Below are positions 1 through 9,472 of a DNA stretch of 55,992 nucleotides, in pieces. The notes beneath the pieces are model-generated. The model made no database searches, was not told the DNA's origin, and saw only the letters and a program-made list of their open reading frames with translations. The stretch comes from Butyrivibrio sp. (GTDB lineage: Bacteria; Bacillota; Clostridia; Lachnospirales; Lachnospiraceae), in assembly GCA_015056575.1 (NCBI GenBank), contig SVGA01000025.1:1-55992 (forward strand). Reading direction: 5' to 3'. The position numbers were made by a program, and so were the translations under genes. Position 1 is the stretch's first letter, and every line of letters begins with the position of its first letter.

Positions 1-69
1 GACTCCTACTCGATTCTGCACACAGACATTCCGCACTTCGTGCTCCATGTCCTTACGACCGGCAAATGA
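1..69 (+). CDS. 3' end of a possible protein gene cut by the window edge
   Basis: Frame 1 is open from the first base to a TGA at 67-69 and would encode the last 22 residues of a protein ending in LTTGK. No family can be recognised from so little. The arms 57-65 and 94-102 are a perfect 9-bp inverted repeat that overlaps the stop codon, but only a short T run follows, so it is a weak terminator candidate for this gene. The frame could be open by chance. Confidence 0.3.
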   Translation, partial: DSYSILHTDIPHFVLHVLTTGK

Positions 70-111
70 ATTTGTATTCAAGCATCCATACGCTTGCCGG
101 TCTTGTGCAAC

Positions 112-138
112 AAAAAGGGCGAAGCCGTCGCTTCGCCC
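112..138 (-). terminator. Rho-independent terminator of the leftward glycan operon
   Basis: A perfect 9-bp stem (117-125 with 130-138) closes a 4-base loop. On the minus strand it is followed at once by five T (112-116). It lies 18 bp past the stop of the last gene of the operon and is a textbook intrinsic terminator. Confidence 0.9.
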
Positions 139-156
139 GCAATAAAGGTCAATTCT

Positions 157-1428
157 TTATTCAAAACATCTCTTCACAATCTCGATGATCACATCCTGCT
201 GCTCGGGAGTCATCTTGTTGTCTGAAGGAAGGCAAAGTCCTCTCTCAAAGATATCCGATCCGACATCCAAAACAGCACCTTCATCGATATAAGCGTTGCT
301 TCTTGCCCTGCCGTTTCCGGCTTCGGTGATAAAAGGATTCATCCTGTAAATAGGCTGCATATGCATGGGCTTCCAGATGGGTCTGCCTTCTGCGTTGTAC
401 TTTGCAATCTCCTCAAGGATCTGTGTGGGGCAGCTCTTGCCGGGTTCGGTCACATAGAGAGCATCCTTTTCGCCCCTAACCTGTTTGCACATGGCATCCT
501 TGTCAATGATGATGCAGGAGAGCCAGTAGTTGGGCTCGGATTTATCAAGATCCATGGGATTCATGCTAACGGGAAGATCTTTGAATCCCTCTTTATATCT
601 CTCAAAGATGGCCTTCTTCTGGGCGATGTGCCCCTCAAGATGAGGGAGCTGTCCCCTTATAACGCCGGCGATCACATTGCTCATGCGATAGTTGTAGCCC
701 ATCTCCTCATGCTGATACCAGGGCGCATCCTCTCTGGCCTGAGTGGACCACTTGCGCACCTTGTGTGCATCCTCAAGATTATTGGTAAGGAACATTCCGC
801 CGGCTGAGCCTGTGATTATCTTGTTTCCGTTAAAAGAGATAATGCTGTAATCCCCGAAGGTTCCGGTCTGCTTTCCCTCATAGGTGGCGCCAAAAGACTC
901 TGCGGCATCCTCCACGATAAGGGCTCCGTGACGGTCACAGATCTTTCTTATCTCCCCGATCTTTCCGGGAGTGCCGTACAGGTGGGCAACTACCACCAGC
1001 TTAACCTCGGGATATATCTCAAAGGCCTTCTCCAGAGCCACCGGGCTCATGTTCCAGGTCTCATACTCTGTATCGATAAATATTGCTTCGCCGCCTTCGT
1101 AGGCCACGGGATTAACGGTGGCATCAAAGGTAAGATCGGAGCAGAAGACTCTTTTCCCATCAAGGACTCCGGCGGCGGTCTTGGGCTGTCCGTAAAGCCT
1201 CTCTCCCGCAAGCCTTATGGCAAGATGGAGAGCCGCTGTGCCGGAAGCCAGAGCCACGGCATCCTTGCAGCCGATCTTGGCGCATACAGCCTTCTCGGAT
1301 TCATTTATGTTGGCGCCCACGGTGGACATCCAGTTTGTCTCGTAGGCTTCTTTTACATATTCGATCTCCTCGCCGTGCATTGTGGGCGAAGAAAGCCAAA
1401 CTTTTTTCTCAAAGGGCTTGATTTCCAT
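157..1428 (-). CDS. DegT/DnrJ/EryC1 family PLP-dependent sugar aminotransferase, PglE-like
   Basis: 423 residues with the fold-type I aminotransferase layout of the DegT family: an ASGTAALHLA cofactor-phosphate segment near 61-70, VEDAAES near 172-178, and the PLP-binding lysine K203 in SFNGNKIITG. These enzymes transfer an amino group to the 4-keto group of a nucleotide-linked 4-keto-6-deoxy sugar. The next gene upstream is a PglF-like 4,6-dehydratase, which makes exactly such a substrate, so the pair probably makes UDP-4-amino-4,6-dideoxy-GlcNAc. A strong AGGAGG ribosome site precedes the ATG. It is the last gene of the operon. The sugar specificity is inferred from context. Confidence 0.9.
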   Translation of the reverse strand: MEIKPFEKKVWLSSPTMHGEEIEYVKEAYETNWMSTVGANINESEKAVCAKIGCKDAVALASGTAALHLAIRLAGERLYGQPKTAAGVLDGKRVFCSDLTFDATVNPVAYEGGEAIFIDTEYETWNMSPVALEKAFEIYPEVKLVVVAHLYGTPGKIGEIRKICDRHGALIVEDAAESFGATYEGKQTGTFGDYSIISFNGNKIITGSAGGMFLTNNLEDAHKVRKWSTQAREDAPWYQHEEMGYNYRMSNVIAGVIRGQLPHLEGHIAQKKAIFERYKEGFKDLPVSMNPMDLDKSEPNYWLSCIIIDKDAMCKQVRGEKDALYVTEPGKSCPTQILEEIAKYNAEGRPIWKPMHMQPIYRMNPFITEAGNGRARSNAYIDEGAVLDVGSDIFERGLCLPSDNKMTPEQQDVIIEIVKRCFE

Positions 1429-1510
1429 AATACAGTTCCTCCTGTATCAAATTTGAGCTTGATTCCGCGAGCCGGTGTTATCAGAACAGCAAGCACCGCG
1501 CCGCGCTCCC

Positions 1511-3454
1511 TTACGTTCCTGTTGAATTGATAAGCTCTGAGGTCTTGGCCAGAGCTTCCTTGCGCTCCCTTGTCATGACGTATCTGTGAACGTCGGGATG
1601 ATAGGTCTCAACGATCTCCTTGACGATATCGCGGATTTCGGGAGACTCCTCCCTTGCAGCCACGTTGAGCTTCTCAAGCTGGGAGAAGAATCTCATCTCA
1701 TCCATTTCGATGGGCTTTCCTATGTGGATCATCTTGTTTGCAGTGTCCTGGAGGCCTTCCTCGTCCATGAGCATCTCCTCGTAGAGTTTTTCACCGGGAC
1801 GAAGGCCTGTAAATTCGATCCTGATGTCCTCTCCTACCTTGTAGCCAGAGAGCTTGATGAGGTTCTCCGCCAGGTCAAGGATCTTGACGGGCTCGCCCAT
1901 ATCAAGGACGAAGATCTCGCCACCCTTTGCAAAGGCTCCCGCCTGAAGCACAAGGGATACGGCTTCCGAAATGGTCATAAAATAACGAATGATATTGGGG
2001 TCTGTTACGGTAACGGGGCCTCCGGCAGCTATCTGCTTCTTGAAAAGAGGGATGACCGAGCCGTTGGAACCCAGAACATTTCCAAATCTTACCGCCACAA
2101 ACTCAGTATCGTAGTGCTTGTCAAAGGTCTGGATTATCATCTCACAGATCCTTTTGCTGGCTCCCATGATATTAGTGGGATTAACAGCCTTATCCGTGGA
2201 GATCATGACAAACTTCTCGCAGCCGTTTTCCGCTGCTGCCATGGCAGTCTTGAAGGTTCCGAACACATTGTTCTTGATGGCTTCTGTCGGGCTGTCCTCC
2301 ATGAGGGGCACATGCTTGTGGGCCGCTGCATGATAGACGATCTCAGGCTTGTACTTCTCAAAGATGAGGTTGATCCTACGGGTGTTGCGCACAGAAGCGA
2401 TGAGCACCACAAGATCAAGCTCGGGATATTTTACCTTTAGCTCCTGCTGAATGTCGTAGGCATTGTTCTCGTAGATGTCCACGATGATAAGGCGTTTTGG
2501 CTTGTGATCCGCGATCTGTCTGCAGAGCTCAGAGCCGATGGAGCCGCCTCCACCGGTGACCATGACGGTCTTACCCTTTACGTAGCCTGCGATGGAATCA
2601 ATATCAACTGATATCGGATCTCTTCCAAGAAGGTCTTCGACCTCAACGTCACGCAGTCTTGATACGTTGACTTCGCCGTTTACCAGCTGGTACATGCCGG
2701 GCAGGGAACGAAGCTTACAATTGGTGTTCTTACAGATATCCAGGATCTTTTTGAGCTCCTGTCTGGAAACGGAGGGAATCGCCACAATGATCTCGTCGAT
2801 GTCGTAGAGGTCTGCGCATTCAACGATCCTGTCCCTTCCGCCCACAACGCGGATTCCCTGGATATATCTTCCCCACTTGTTGGTGTCGTCATCGATGATA
2901 CATTTGATGGACATTGTGGAGTAATTGCTGGTGATGATGTCCTTAATGATGATATTGGCAGCCTCTCCGGCGCCGATGATCATCACAGCCTTGCTGTTGT
3001 TGCGGTTTCCCGCCTGCTGCTTCATGCTCCTGAAGAATCTGTAGGAGAATCTGCTGACAAAAATTCCGGTGATGAGAAGGAAGGTGTACAGGAAGTAGTA
3101 ACTCTGGGGAACAGGCTGGCTCTGGGACTTAAAGAACTGAAGTCCGATGGCGTTAATAACGCCGGAAAGCACGCAGGCCATGACCAGGTTCTGCATCTCC
3201 TTCTCACCTGCATACGCCCACAGACTATCATAGAGCTTAAACAGGTAGAAAATAGCGATGGTGATGATAATGTTTATGGGCAAAAACCCTGTGACAGGAT
3301 CCAGGAAGTGTTCGGGAATGTTACTCACCCTGAACTCGTACCTCATGAGGATCGCCACGTAGCTGGCCCCGATAATACAGAGAATATCGTAGATTATCAG
3401 CCCCACACGCCTATAAAGTTTTTGAAAGTTAAAAGGTTCTTTTTTATTACTCAT
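1511..3454 (-). CDS. Membrane-bound UDP-N-acetylglucosamine 4,6-dehydratase, PglF/CapD type
   Basis: 647 residues. About four N-terminal membrane helices (residues 17-140) are followed by a CoA-binding-like Rossmann domain (about 155-250) and a short-chain dehydrogenase domain with the NAD motif GGGGSIG at 301-307. The catalytic region reads STDKAVNP with D421 and K422, and Met430 stands where classical SDR enzymes have Tyr, as is known for PglF. This size and layout are typical of PglF/CapD, which makes UDP-4-keto-6-deoxy-GlcNAc. The start overlaps the preceding gene by 4 bp, which implies coupling. It would feed the aminotransferase just downstream. Confidence 0.92.
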   Translation of the reverse strand: MSNKKEPFNFQKLYRRVGLIIYDILCIIGASYVAILMRYEFRVSNIPEHFLDPVTGFLPINIIITIAIFYLFKLYDSLWAYAGEKEMQNLVMACVLSGVINAIGLQFFKSQSQPVPQSYYFLYTFLLITGIFVSRFSYRFFRSMKQQAGNRNNSKAVMIIGAGEAANIIIKDIITSNYSTMSIKCIIDDDTNKWGRYIQGIRVVGGRDRIVECADLYDIDEIIVAIPSVSRQELKKILDICKNTNCKLRSLPGMYQLVNGEVNVSRLRDVEVEDLLGRDPISVDIDSIAGYVKGKTVMVTGGGGSIGSELCRQIADHKPKRLIIVDIYENNAYDIQQELKVKYPELDLVVLIASVRNTRRINLIFEKYKPEIVYHAAAHKHVPLMEDSPTEAIKNNVFGTFKTAMAAAENGCEKFVMISTDKAVNPTNIMGASKRICEMIIQTFDKHYDTEFVAVRFGNVLGSNGSVIPLFKKQIAAGGPVTVTDPNIIRYFMTISEAVSLVLQAGAFAKGGEIFVLDMGEPVKILDLAENLIKLSGYKVGEDIRIEFTGLRPGEKLYEEMLMDEEGLQDTANKMIHIGKPIEMDEMRFFSQLEKLNVAAREESPEIRDIVKEIVETYHPDVHRYVMTRERKEALAKTSELINSTGT

Positions 3455-6222
3455 TTCTCTTTAATCCTATATGTCAGCGGTGCCAAAGACAGCATCAGTG
3501 CTATTGTCATAGGGTTGCTGTACATGAATACCCACTCTGAAATTCCGGCAACCATAAAGCCGATAATGATGGCGCAGGTAACCAGTGAAAGGGGCTCGCT
3601 TTCTCTTTTCCTTAAGTAGTATCTGATACCCGTGATCAGGCCGGCTACAAGGGTCACTGCAAAAAGGATCCCGGTGGGAATGCCGTGGTCATGCGCAACC
3701 TGGATATATGTGTTGTGAGCATGGACCGCTATCTCTCCGTTTGGAAGCGGTACTCCCATCTCATCGTGTCCCGTCATGTTCAGTTGACTTAAATATGACT
3801 TGAATATGGTTATACGTCCGTTAGATATTACATCAAGAGGATTTGATGTGTCTACATAGTCCTCAAGATCGTCGTAGCTGGCCGTATCGTAGTCCGGGAC
3901 TTCATATGCGCCCATATCCTTGTCTCCTGCCAAAAATGAGCTCATGGCTTCGTTTCGGGAATCCGTTTTGACCGCAGACGCCAACGGGACCATCTTGCGG
4001 GCAGCCTCGGCTTCCGCGGAAGTTTCATAAGCAGCAGCCAGCAGCCCCTCTCCGGGCATAACCGCATCTTCCGGAAGGTCGATAGCGCCGGTTTTCTGAT
4101 TCTCCGGATTGTCGGGACTATCGTCAAAGGGTCTGCCGTAGTCGTCGTAAAGAGGCGCACCGTTCGGTCCGTCGTAGTTGTAGATATCGATGGGATACTG
4201 ATAAAGTCCCACCTCTGCCCCAAGGATCTTGCTCAAAAAGAGATTTGCAAATCTCTCAACGCACATGAAATTGGTGTTGTCCCAGTCTGCGCCGCCTCTA
4301 ACGAACTCATCGGCGTCGTCGATGGGATAAAACACAGGGTCTGCCACCATGGTGGGGATGATCCTCTGCAAAGTAAAGGATGCGGGGAAGCACAGCACCA
4401 CAGACAAAACCAGCACCGCCAGGATCCTTCCAAGCTGCCGTCTGTGGCTTGCCGCCACAACTACGATGGTAAGAAGCACCGTTCCTGCAATCGCCGCATA
4501 GGCAGTCCTAGATACGGTGAATATGGCATAGGACATTATAAAGCCGAAAAGAGTCATCTCCTTCCAGGCAGAAACGATAACCCCCCGCAGATTGGTGCCC
4601 TTTGGCAGAGCAATGATCTTCACAACAAGCATCACCAGCGCCACGGCCCCCATAAAGGTCAGGTACTCCGCAGTCACTGTAACTGTGTGGAATATAAATG
4701 CAAATCTTCCGCTGACGTAGCCCGTAAAATATCTGTGGAGCCAGCTGAATACCAGCGAAATGGCAAAGTTCATCATGAGTCCTCCGGAGAGGATCTTGTA
4801 AAAATCTTTCTTTTTGTTCCAGGATCCGATCCTGATGTAAAAAGCCGTGAAAACCAGAGCCAGATAGATGCCCCACAGCCTTGTGTTCCTGAATACGATC
4901 ATGGTAACAAACAGAGCGATCAGTAAAACTCCGAACAGCGTAGGCCTTACCGGATGTATCTTTTCCCTGTGGGCAGGTGTCTCATTCCTGTCCCGTATGG
5001 CGATCACCGTAAGCCGCACCAGATTCAGCGCCACCAGCCCCGCCAGAATGCCGATGATAACCGTAAGCATCAGCACCTTATTGTGGAGATCGTACTCAAA
5101 TTCGCCGAAGTACTTCCTGTGGTAGTCATAGTACCTGTAGCCGTAAAGCCCTGCGCCGATAACCCACACCAGGTTGTAAACATTGAAAAACTCCCGCAAA
5201 GAGAAGGTAAACAGCAGCATAATCAGGAGCCAAACCGTCACCTGCCTCTCGGAAATGCTGTGGTAGATATCAAAAAGGTCATTCATATACTGAGAGCCGT
5301 ACCAGATGGCCATGGCCATGGAGAACATGATGGCCAGATACTGGGCCCTGTCCTCATACCGCAGGCTCTGCCAGAAGGAGATTCCCACCTCGTGCCTGAC
5401 GGGCTTGTGATTGATGGCATAAAACACGATAGCCGCCGAAACAATAAGTCCAATCTCGTAGAACAGGATATCCGGCACCCTTGAATCAAAAATCTTCAGC
5501 GGGAACACCATGATCATCAGCGCCGCAAAGATCACAGCCGCCACCGGGTTTGCAAAGCTTTTGACTGCCTGCCAGATGGTGACGATCCCGTCTTTCTTTG
5601 GCTTTCTTCTGAAATAAAATCCGGTCAAAAGACACATCACAGCCGCCAAAGCTGCGATGATACCTATAGCTGTCAGCGACTTTCCCTTTGAAAGTGGAAG
5701 CTTGTAATTGTACACGGCTGCCAGGTGAAGTCCCTCTATGTTCTCGTACTTCCACTTAAGATTTCCCACATATCCGGGCCGGTCCGGCACATCCTCAAAG
5801 GCTACATAGTACTTGGACCTGCAGTCTGTCAACCTGACGGTATAGGTCTTGCCCACCTCCAGGTTGATCTCCATGGGGATGTTCACATACCCCGGTATCT
5901 CTTTGCCCTCAGTATCAACGAAGGTCTTGAAAACCATGGCTCCGTTCTCGTCGTAGAGCACGCAGGCGATGTATCTGCCCTTCTCAACTTTTGTGACATA
6001 GACGTCAACCGAACTCAGCCTGTCATACTGGGCCACAAATTCCTGCATGAGGTTGTTGTTCTCAAAGTTTATGCCCTGGGACTCGGACACTATGGTCCCT
6101 CCCCCGGATGCGGGGAGGATGCTTTTAAACAGCCTCAAAGGGAATATACAAAGGATCCCCAGCAAGGCAAAAGCTATGATAACGGCCTGAAATGCCGTAC
6201 TTTTGTGAATTATCTTTCTCAT
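3451..6222 (-). CDS. Very large O-antigen ligase/polymerase-like membrane protein (Wzy_C family) with extra N-terminal extracytoplasmic domain
   Basis: About 923 residues from the ATG at 6222; an in-frame GTG at 6267 would add 15 charged residues, but the ATG directly precedes MRKIIHK and a signal-anchor helix. The C-terminal part holds the Wzy_C hallmark HAHNTYIQ...GIPTG, followed by two or three helices. These proteins join lipid-linked glycans to each other or to an acceptor outside the membrane. Typical members have 400-500 residues. This one adds a beta-rich, non-membrane stretch of about 150 residues after the first helix and an acidic, Asp/Pro-rich outer loop of about 170 residues before the HAHN motif. 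Whether it is a polymerase or a ligase cannot be told from sequence. Confidence 0.85.
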   Translation of the reverse strand: MRKIIHKSTAFQAVIIAFALLGILCIFPLRLFKSILPASGGGTIVSESQGINFENNNLMQEFVAQYDRLSSVDVYVTKVEKGRYIACVLYDENGAMVFKTFVDTEGKEIPGYVNIPMEINLEVGKTYTVRLTDCRSKYYVAFEDVPDRPGYVGNLKWKYENIEGLHLAAVYNYKLPLSKGKSLTAIGIIAALAAVMCLLTGFYFRRKPKKDGIVTIWQAVKSFANPVAAVIFAALMIMVFPLKIFDSRVPDILFYEIGLIVSAAIVFYAINHKPVRHEVGISFWQSLRYEDRAQYLAIMFSMAMAIWYGSQYMNDLFDIYHSISERQVTVWLLIMLLFTFSLREFFNVYNLVWVIGAGLYGYRYYDYHRKYFGEFEYDLHNKVLMLTVIIGILAGLVALNLVRLTVIAIRDRNETPAHREKIHPVRPTLFGVLLIALFVTMIVFRNTRLWGIYLALVFTAFYIRIGSWNKKKDFYKILSGGLMMNFAISLVFSWLHRYFTGYVSGRFAFIFHTVTVTAEYLTFMGAVALVMLVVKIIALPKGTNLRGVIVSAWKEMTLFGFIMSYAIFTVSRTAYAAIAGTVLLTIVVVAASHRRQLGRILAVLVLSVVLCFPASFTLQRIIPTMVADPVFYPIDDADEFVRGGADWDNTNFMCVERFANLFLSKILGAEVGLYQYPIDIYNYDGPNGAPLYDDYGRPFDDSPDNPENQKTGAIDLPEDAVMPGEGLLAAAYETSAEAEAARKMVPLASAVKTDSRNEAMSSFLAGDKDMGAYEVPDYDTASYDDLEDYVDTSNPLDVISNGRITIFKSYLSQLNMTGHDEMGVPLPNGEIAVHAHNTYIQVAHDHGIPTGILFAVTLVAGLITGIRYYLRKRESEPLSLVTCAIIIGFMVAGISEWVFMYSNPMTIALMLSLAPLTYRIKEK

Positions 6223-6278
6223 TCTCCCATTTGCCTCTTCAAAAAAATCATCACAAAATAATACCACACCGGGCTCTC

Positions 6279-7913
6279 TTAATCAAACCGCCCGGAAACC
6301 TGAAGGAGCGGCGCGATAAGCCACAGATACAGCACATAACGCACAAGATAGGTAGGCCCAAGGAGCACGGTGCAGAAAGTAAGCACCATCGGCAAAAAGG
6401 GCAAAATCCCCTTGTAATTCCTGCGGTAACCCCTGTACAGCAACACAAACATGAACAGTATCACATACAGACCCGGGGAAAAGAAAAGGTGGATCACAGG
6501 AAGGTCGCTCTGGAAAGTTCCGATGGAAAGGTATCTGTAGAGTTCGTCCAGAGGCTTTAGCATGCTCTTTCGCTCACCGGGGACCTCAACCTCGTAGCCA
6601 AAATAGGAACTATCCTCATAGGTAAAGGTGTACATGCTGTTGCCCTTGTATACGTTGATCACGGCCGGCGGATAAACATAACCATAGGAAGTCAGCATCC
6701 ATGCGTTAAGATAGGTCATTGGATGCTGAATGGCCAGCTTTTTCCACACTTTCCAGAAGCCTGCGCTGTCCTGTTCATATAGTTCATTGTTAAACCCAAG
6801 CTTTACAAGGTCCGAAAGTCTTGGCGTGTACTTTTCCAGGTTTTCTTCGGGGATATAGGCTGTGATCGCCTCAATGTCCTCGTTGGTCAGTTCATCCTTC
6901 TCGTATGCATAAACCCTTGCCAGCTGCATTATAGGCACCGTCAGCATTTCCTGATGGTGGGTGCCCTCGCTTACATGGCAGGCCGCGCTAAGCAGCGGCG
7001 ATATCACAAGATACAGCACCAAAGGTGCGATCAGCATTGGCGTAAGAAGGCTCTTTAGGCTCTTCCTGAAGTGGATCAGGGCAAAGGGCACAAATACCAG
7101 ATAAGCATAAAAGCCGTTGTGCCTAAAAAGCGGCATCACAGTTGCTGTCAGAATGAAAAGAGCCGTATCCTTCCGGTTCGCCGCAAAGGCCTTAGGATCT
7201 TCCGTCAGCTTCAACAAAAGAACCGTAAGAAGAAGCAGCAGCGCCGAAAACAGCCCGTCCTTGCAGGAGCACAGGGTGTACATGACAATGGTGGGAAATG
7301 CGCCATAAAAAAGAACCCAGAATATCCGGCTCTTTTTCCCGATGCCCTTCTTCTGCATGTAGGTGATGGCGTAGGCGTAGATCGCAGTCATCACCAGCAT
7401 CTGAAGTACCAGATAGGTGAAGATCCCGGCATTCCAGGAGCCGGTAACCTTGTGAACCAGGGCAATAATGCCTCCAAGGAGCAGCACGTGCAATAGCGGG
7501 TGGTGGGTGGTAAAGGTCCTTGTCAGGACTTCATTCAGCTCATCTGCCGCATCATATACAAAGAAGCCGGGAAATTCCGCCATAAACACCGGAATACTAA
7601 GGATGATCATGCAGCTCCAGTTTATGAAAAAATCTCTTTTCCCGGGAAGGTCAGTGTCACGGTAGACGGGAAGCCTTATAAAGCCAAAGAGCTTTCGTCC
7701 CTCAAGAGCCAGGTTGTAGCCCCTCCAGATGTATCTGGTATCCATGGCGATTATCACAATGAGCATTCCCAGGATCAGTAGCAGATTCCTGTCGGAAAGG
7801 TCGATGCGGTCAAGCTTTTCCAGCTGATAACCAAAGGCTAAAAAGCTTCCTGTTAAAATGCCAAACAAGCCTGACAAAAGCCAGGCTCTGTTGTTGTCTC
7901 TATCATTTTTCAT
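6279..7913 (-). CDS. Multi-pass membrane protein of DUF6020 type, probable GT-C-like glycosyltransferase
   Basis: About 544 residues with roughly a dozen hydrophobic helices, and an extracytoplasmic C-terminal region rich in Tyr and charged residues (about 325-460). An acidic FVYDAADELNE motif precedes THHPLLHVLLLGG, a pattern seen in membrane glycosyltransferases that use lipid-phosphate sugars. It resembles the uncharacterised DUF6020 family, recalled rather than searched. The ATG at 7913 (GTG at 7916 also possible) lies inside the end of the GtrB-like transferase, so the two are translationally linked. That supports a donor-maker plus acceptor-transferase pair, which is inferred. Confidence 0.75.
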   Translation of the reverse strand: MKNDRDNNRAWLLSGLFGILTGSFLAFGYQLEKLDRIDLSDRNLLLILGMLIVIIAMDTRYIWRGYNLALEGRKLFGFIRLPVYRDTDLPGKRDFFINWSCMIILSIPVFMAEFPGFFVYDAADELNEVLTRTFTTHHPLLHVLLLGGIIALVHKVTGSWNAGIFTYLVLQMLVMTAIYAYAITYMQKKGIGKKSRIFWVLFYGAFPTIVMYTLCSCKDGLFSALLLLLTVLLLKLTEDPKAFAANRKDTALFILTATVMPLFRHNGFYAYLVFVPFALIHFRKSLKSLLTPMLIAPLVLYLVISPLLSAACHVSEGTHHQEMLTVPIMQLARVYAYEKDELTNEDIEAITAYIPEENLEKYTPRLSDLVKLGFNNELYEQDSAGFWKVWKKLAIQHPMTYLNAWMLTSYGYVYPPAVINVYKGNSMYTFTYEDSSYFGYEVEVPGERKSMLKPLDELYRYLSIGTFQSDLPVIHLFFSPGLYVILFMFVLLYRGYRRNYKGILPFLPMVLTFCTVLLGPTYLVRYVLYLWLIAPLLQVSGRFD

Positions 7914-8847
7914 CACGGGTAGTCTCCCGAATCACATATTGAGGGTTGTTATTCTGGGAAATGTACAGTCTTCCCAGGTATTCGCCGATCATGCCCAGCA
8001 TCAGCATCAGCATTCCTCCGATGAACATAAGAGCGCTCATAAGGGCTGAAAAGCCCACGGGGACACTTGGAAGAACGAATTTCTTGATAATGGTGTAAAT
8101 GCCATAGATAAAGCCAAAAATGGCAAAAATAGTGCCGGTTGCAGTGGCGATCCTAAGTGGCTTTACCGAAAAGGCGGTAAAACCGTTGATCCAGAGGGCC
8201 ATAAGCTTGCTGAAGGTATAGCCGCTGGTGCCCACCTCCCTGGCCCTGTGGGTTACATCGACATTGACGATATTTCTGGTGGTGCGAAGTACAAGGCCTA
8301 TAACGTAAGGGTAGGAGCTGGTGTACTTTATCATCTCATCCACCACAAAGCGCCTTACGGCGAAATAGCTGGAAACATACAGATCCTTGGGCTTACCCAG
8401 CATGACGGAGGCCATCCACTCGTTCATGGCTGTGCCGAAGTTTCTGAAAAGATTGTGTTTCTTGTGGCTGTAGCGGGCATAGGCAACGTCTGCTCCCGCT
8501 TCCAGGGCAGCGATGAGCTTATCCGCCTCGTTTGCCGGGGTCTGTCCGTCATCGTCAAGGCAGATCACGTAGTCTCCGTCTGCAGCATTGAGGCCTGCCA
8601 TAAGGGCTGCGTGCTGACCGAAGTTCTTTGCAAGGTTTATCCCAAGAACTCTGTTGTCACTTCTGCCTGCCGCGATCTTTTGCAGAGTATCCCAGGTGTC
8701 ATCGGGAGAGCCGTCATTTATCAGAGTTATGTCGTAGTCATATCCCGCCATACCCTTCATGGTCTCATCTATCTCATTTATTACCCCGCCGATGGTCTTT
8801 GAGGACCTGTAGCAGGGGATCACAAAACTAATCTTCTTATCTGCCAT
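7903..8847 (-). CDS. GtrB/ArnC-like polyprenyl-phosphate glycosyltransferase (GT2 with two C-terminal helices)
   Basis: 314 residues. An N-terminal GT2 domain starts with ISFVIPCYRSS and has the metal-binding region CLDDDGQTP near 98-106. Two membrane helices follow near residues 230-290, and the C-terminal tail contains YLGRLYISQNN. This is the layout of GtrB, ArnC and DPM-type enzymes, which transfer a sugar from a nucleotide onto undecaprenyl phosphate on the cytoplasmic face. The product is normally flipped by a GtrA protein, and one is encoded at 12478-12954. An AAAGG ribosome site precedes the ATG. Confidence 0.9.
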   Translation of the reverse strand: MADKKISFVIPCYRSSKTIGGVINEIDETMKGMAGYDYDITLINDGSPDDTWDTLQKIAAGRSDNRVLGINLAKNFGQHAALMAGLNAADGDYVICLDDDGQTPANEADKLIAALEAGADVAYARYSHKKHNLFRNFGTAMNEWMASVMLGKPKDLYVSSYFAVRRFVVDEMIKYTSSYPYVIGLVLRTTRNIVNVDVTHRAREVGTSGYTFSKLMALWINGFTAFSVKPLRIATATGTIFAIFGFIYGIYTIIKKFVLPSVPVGFSALMSALMFIGGMLMLMLGMIGEYLGRLYISQNNNPQYVIRETTRDEK

Positions 8848-8861
8848 TTTTATTGAACCTT

Positions 8862-9392
8862 TCAGTTTTCAAGTGACCTTTCCATCAATATCATATCATC
8901 TTTTCGGCCATCACTGCACTCAACCTGCGGAAGATCCGCGGTTTTTACGAATCCGGCGTGCTCATAGCTCTTTATTGCTATGGTGTTAAAGGTAAAGACC
9001 CGAAGGATCAGCTTTCTAAGTCCCATTTCGTCTTTTGCATACTCCGCAGCAAGCACCGCCGCTTCATTGCCGTAGCCAAGTCCCAGGGCATCCTCCTCGC
9101 CGATAAAAATGCCGTACTCAGCGCTGTCATCCTCTCTATTGATGTCCCTAAGGTGAAGACAGCCGACGGGACGCTTATCCCTGCCATTCTCGCAGATGAT
9201 AAGCTGCACAACCTTCCCGGTATCCAGCATGGTCTCCTTCCAGACCTTCATGCCTTCCACCGTAAAGTCCTTCCTGTATACATGATTGTTTCTGATCCGG
9301 TCCTTGTTCCTCCACTCCACAACCAGCGGAAAATCCGCCTCCTCTATGGGGCGAAGGGAAACTTTGGGACCCACTTTTACAAACTTATCCAT
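8862..9392 (-). CDS. GNAT family N-acetyltransferase, possibly acting on an amino-sugar nucleotide
   Basis: 176 residues. It starts with VSLRPIEEADFPLVVEWRN, the usual start of RimJ/RimL-like GNAT proteins. The acetyl-CoA loop is LGLGYGNEA near 106-114, followed by NTIAIKSYEHAGF near 141-153. Related enzymes such as PseH and WecD acetylate 4-amino-dideoxy sugar nucleotides. This operon holds two sugar 4-aminotransferases, so a role in acetylating one product is likely but inferred. Protein N-terminal acetylation, as for RimJ, is the alternative. Confidence 0.8.
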   Translation of the reverse strand: MDKFVKVGPKVSLRPIEEADFPLVVEWRNKDRIRNNHVYRKDFTVEGMKVWKETMLDTGKVVQLIICENGRDKRPVGCLHLRDINREDDSAEYGIFIGEEDALGLGYGNEAAVLAAEYAKDEMGLRKLILRVFTFNTIAIKSYEHAGFVKTADLPQVECSDGRKDDMILMERSLEN

Positions 9393-9472
9393 TGAATCTC
9401 CATTTCAGCATAAACCCGCGCAAATCCTGATATCCTGCCGCTTTGGTATCATCCTTTACTAAGCGCTGTTTT

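Noticed and set aside
928..1530. A 200-codon plus-strand open frame opposite the PglE-like gene
   Set aside because: The minus-strand frame is a clear DegT aminotransferase with a strong ribosome site; the plus frame has no family match.
8248..8802. A 184-codon plus-strand open frame opposite the GtrB-like gene
   Set aside because: It has no ribosome site or known family and lies fully within a well-supported gene.
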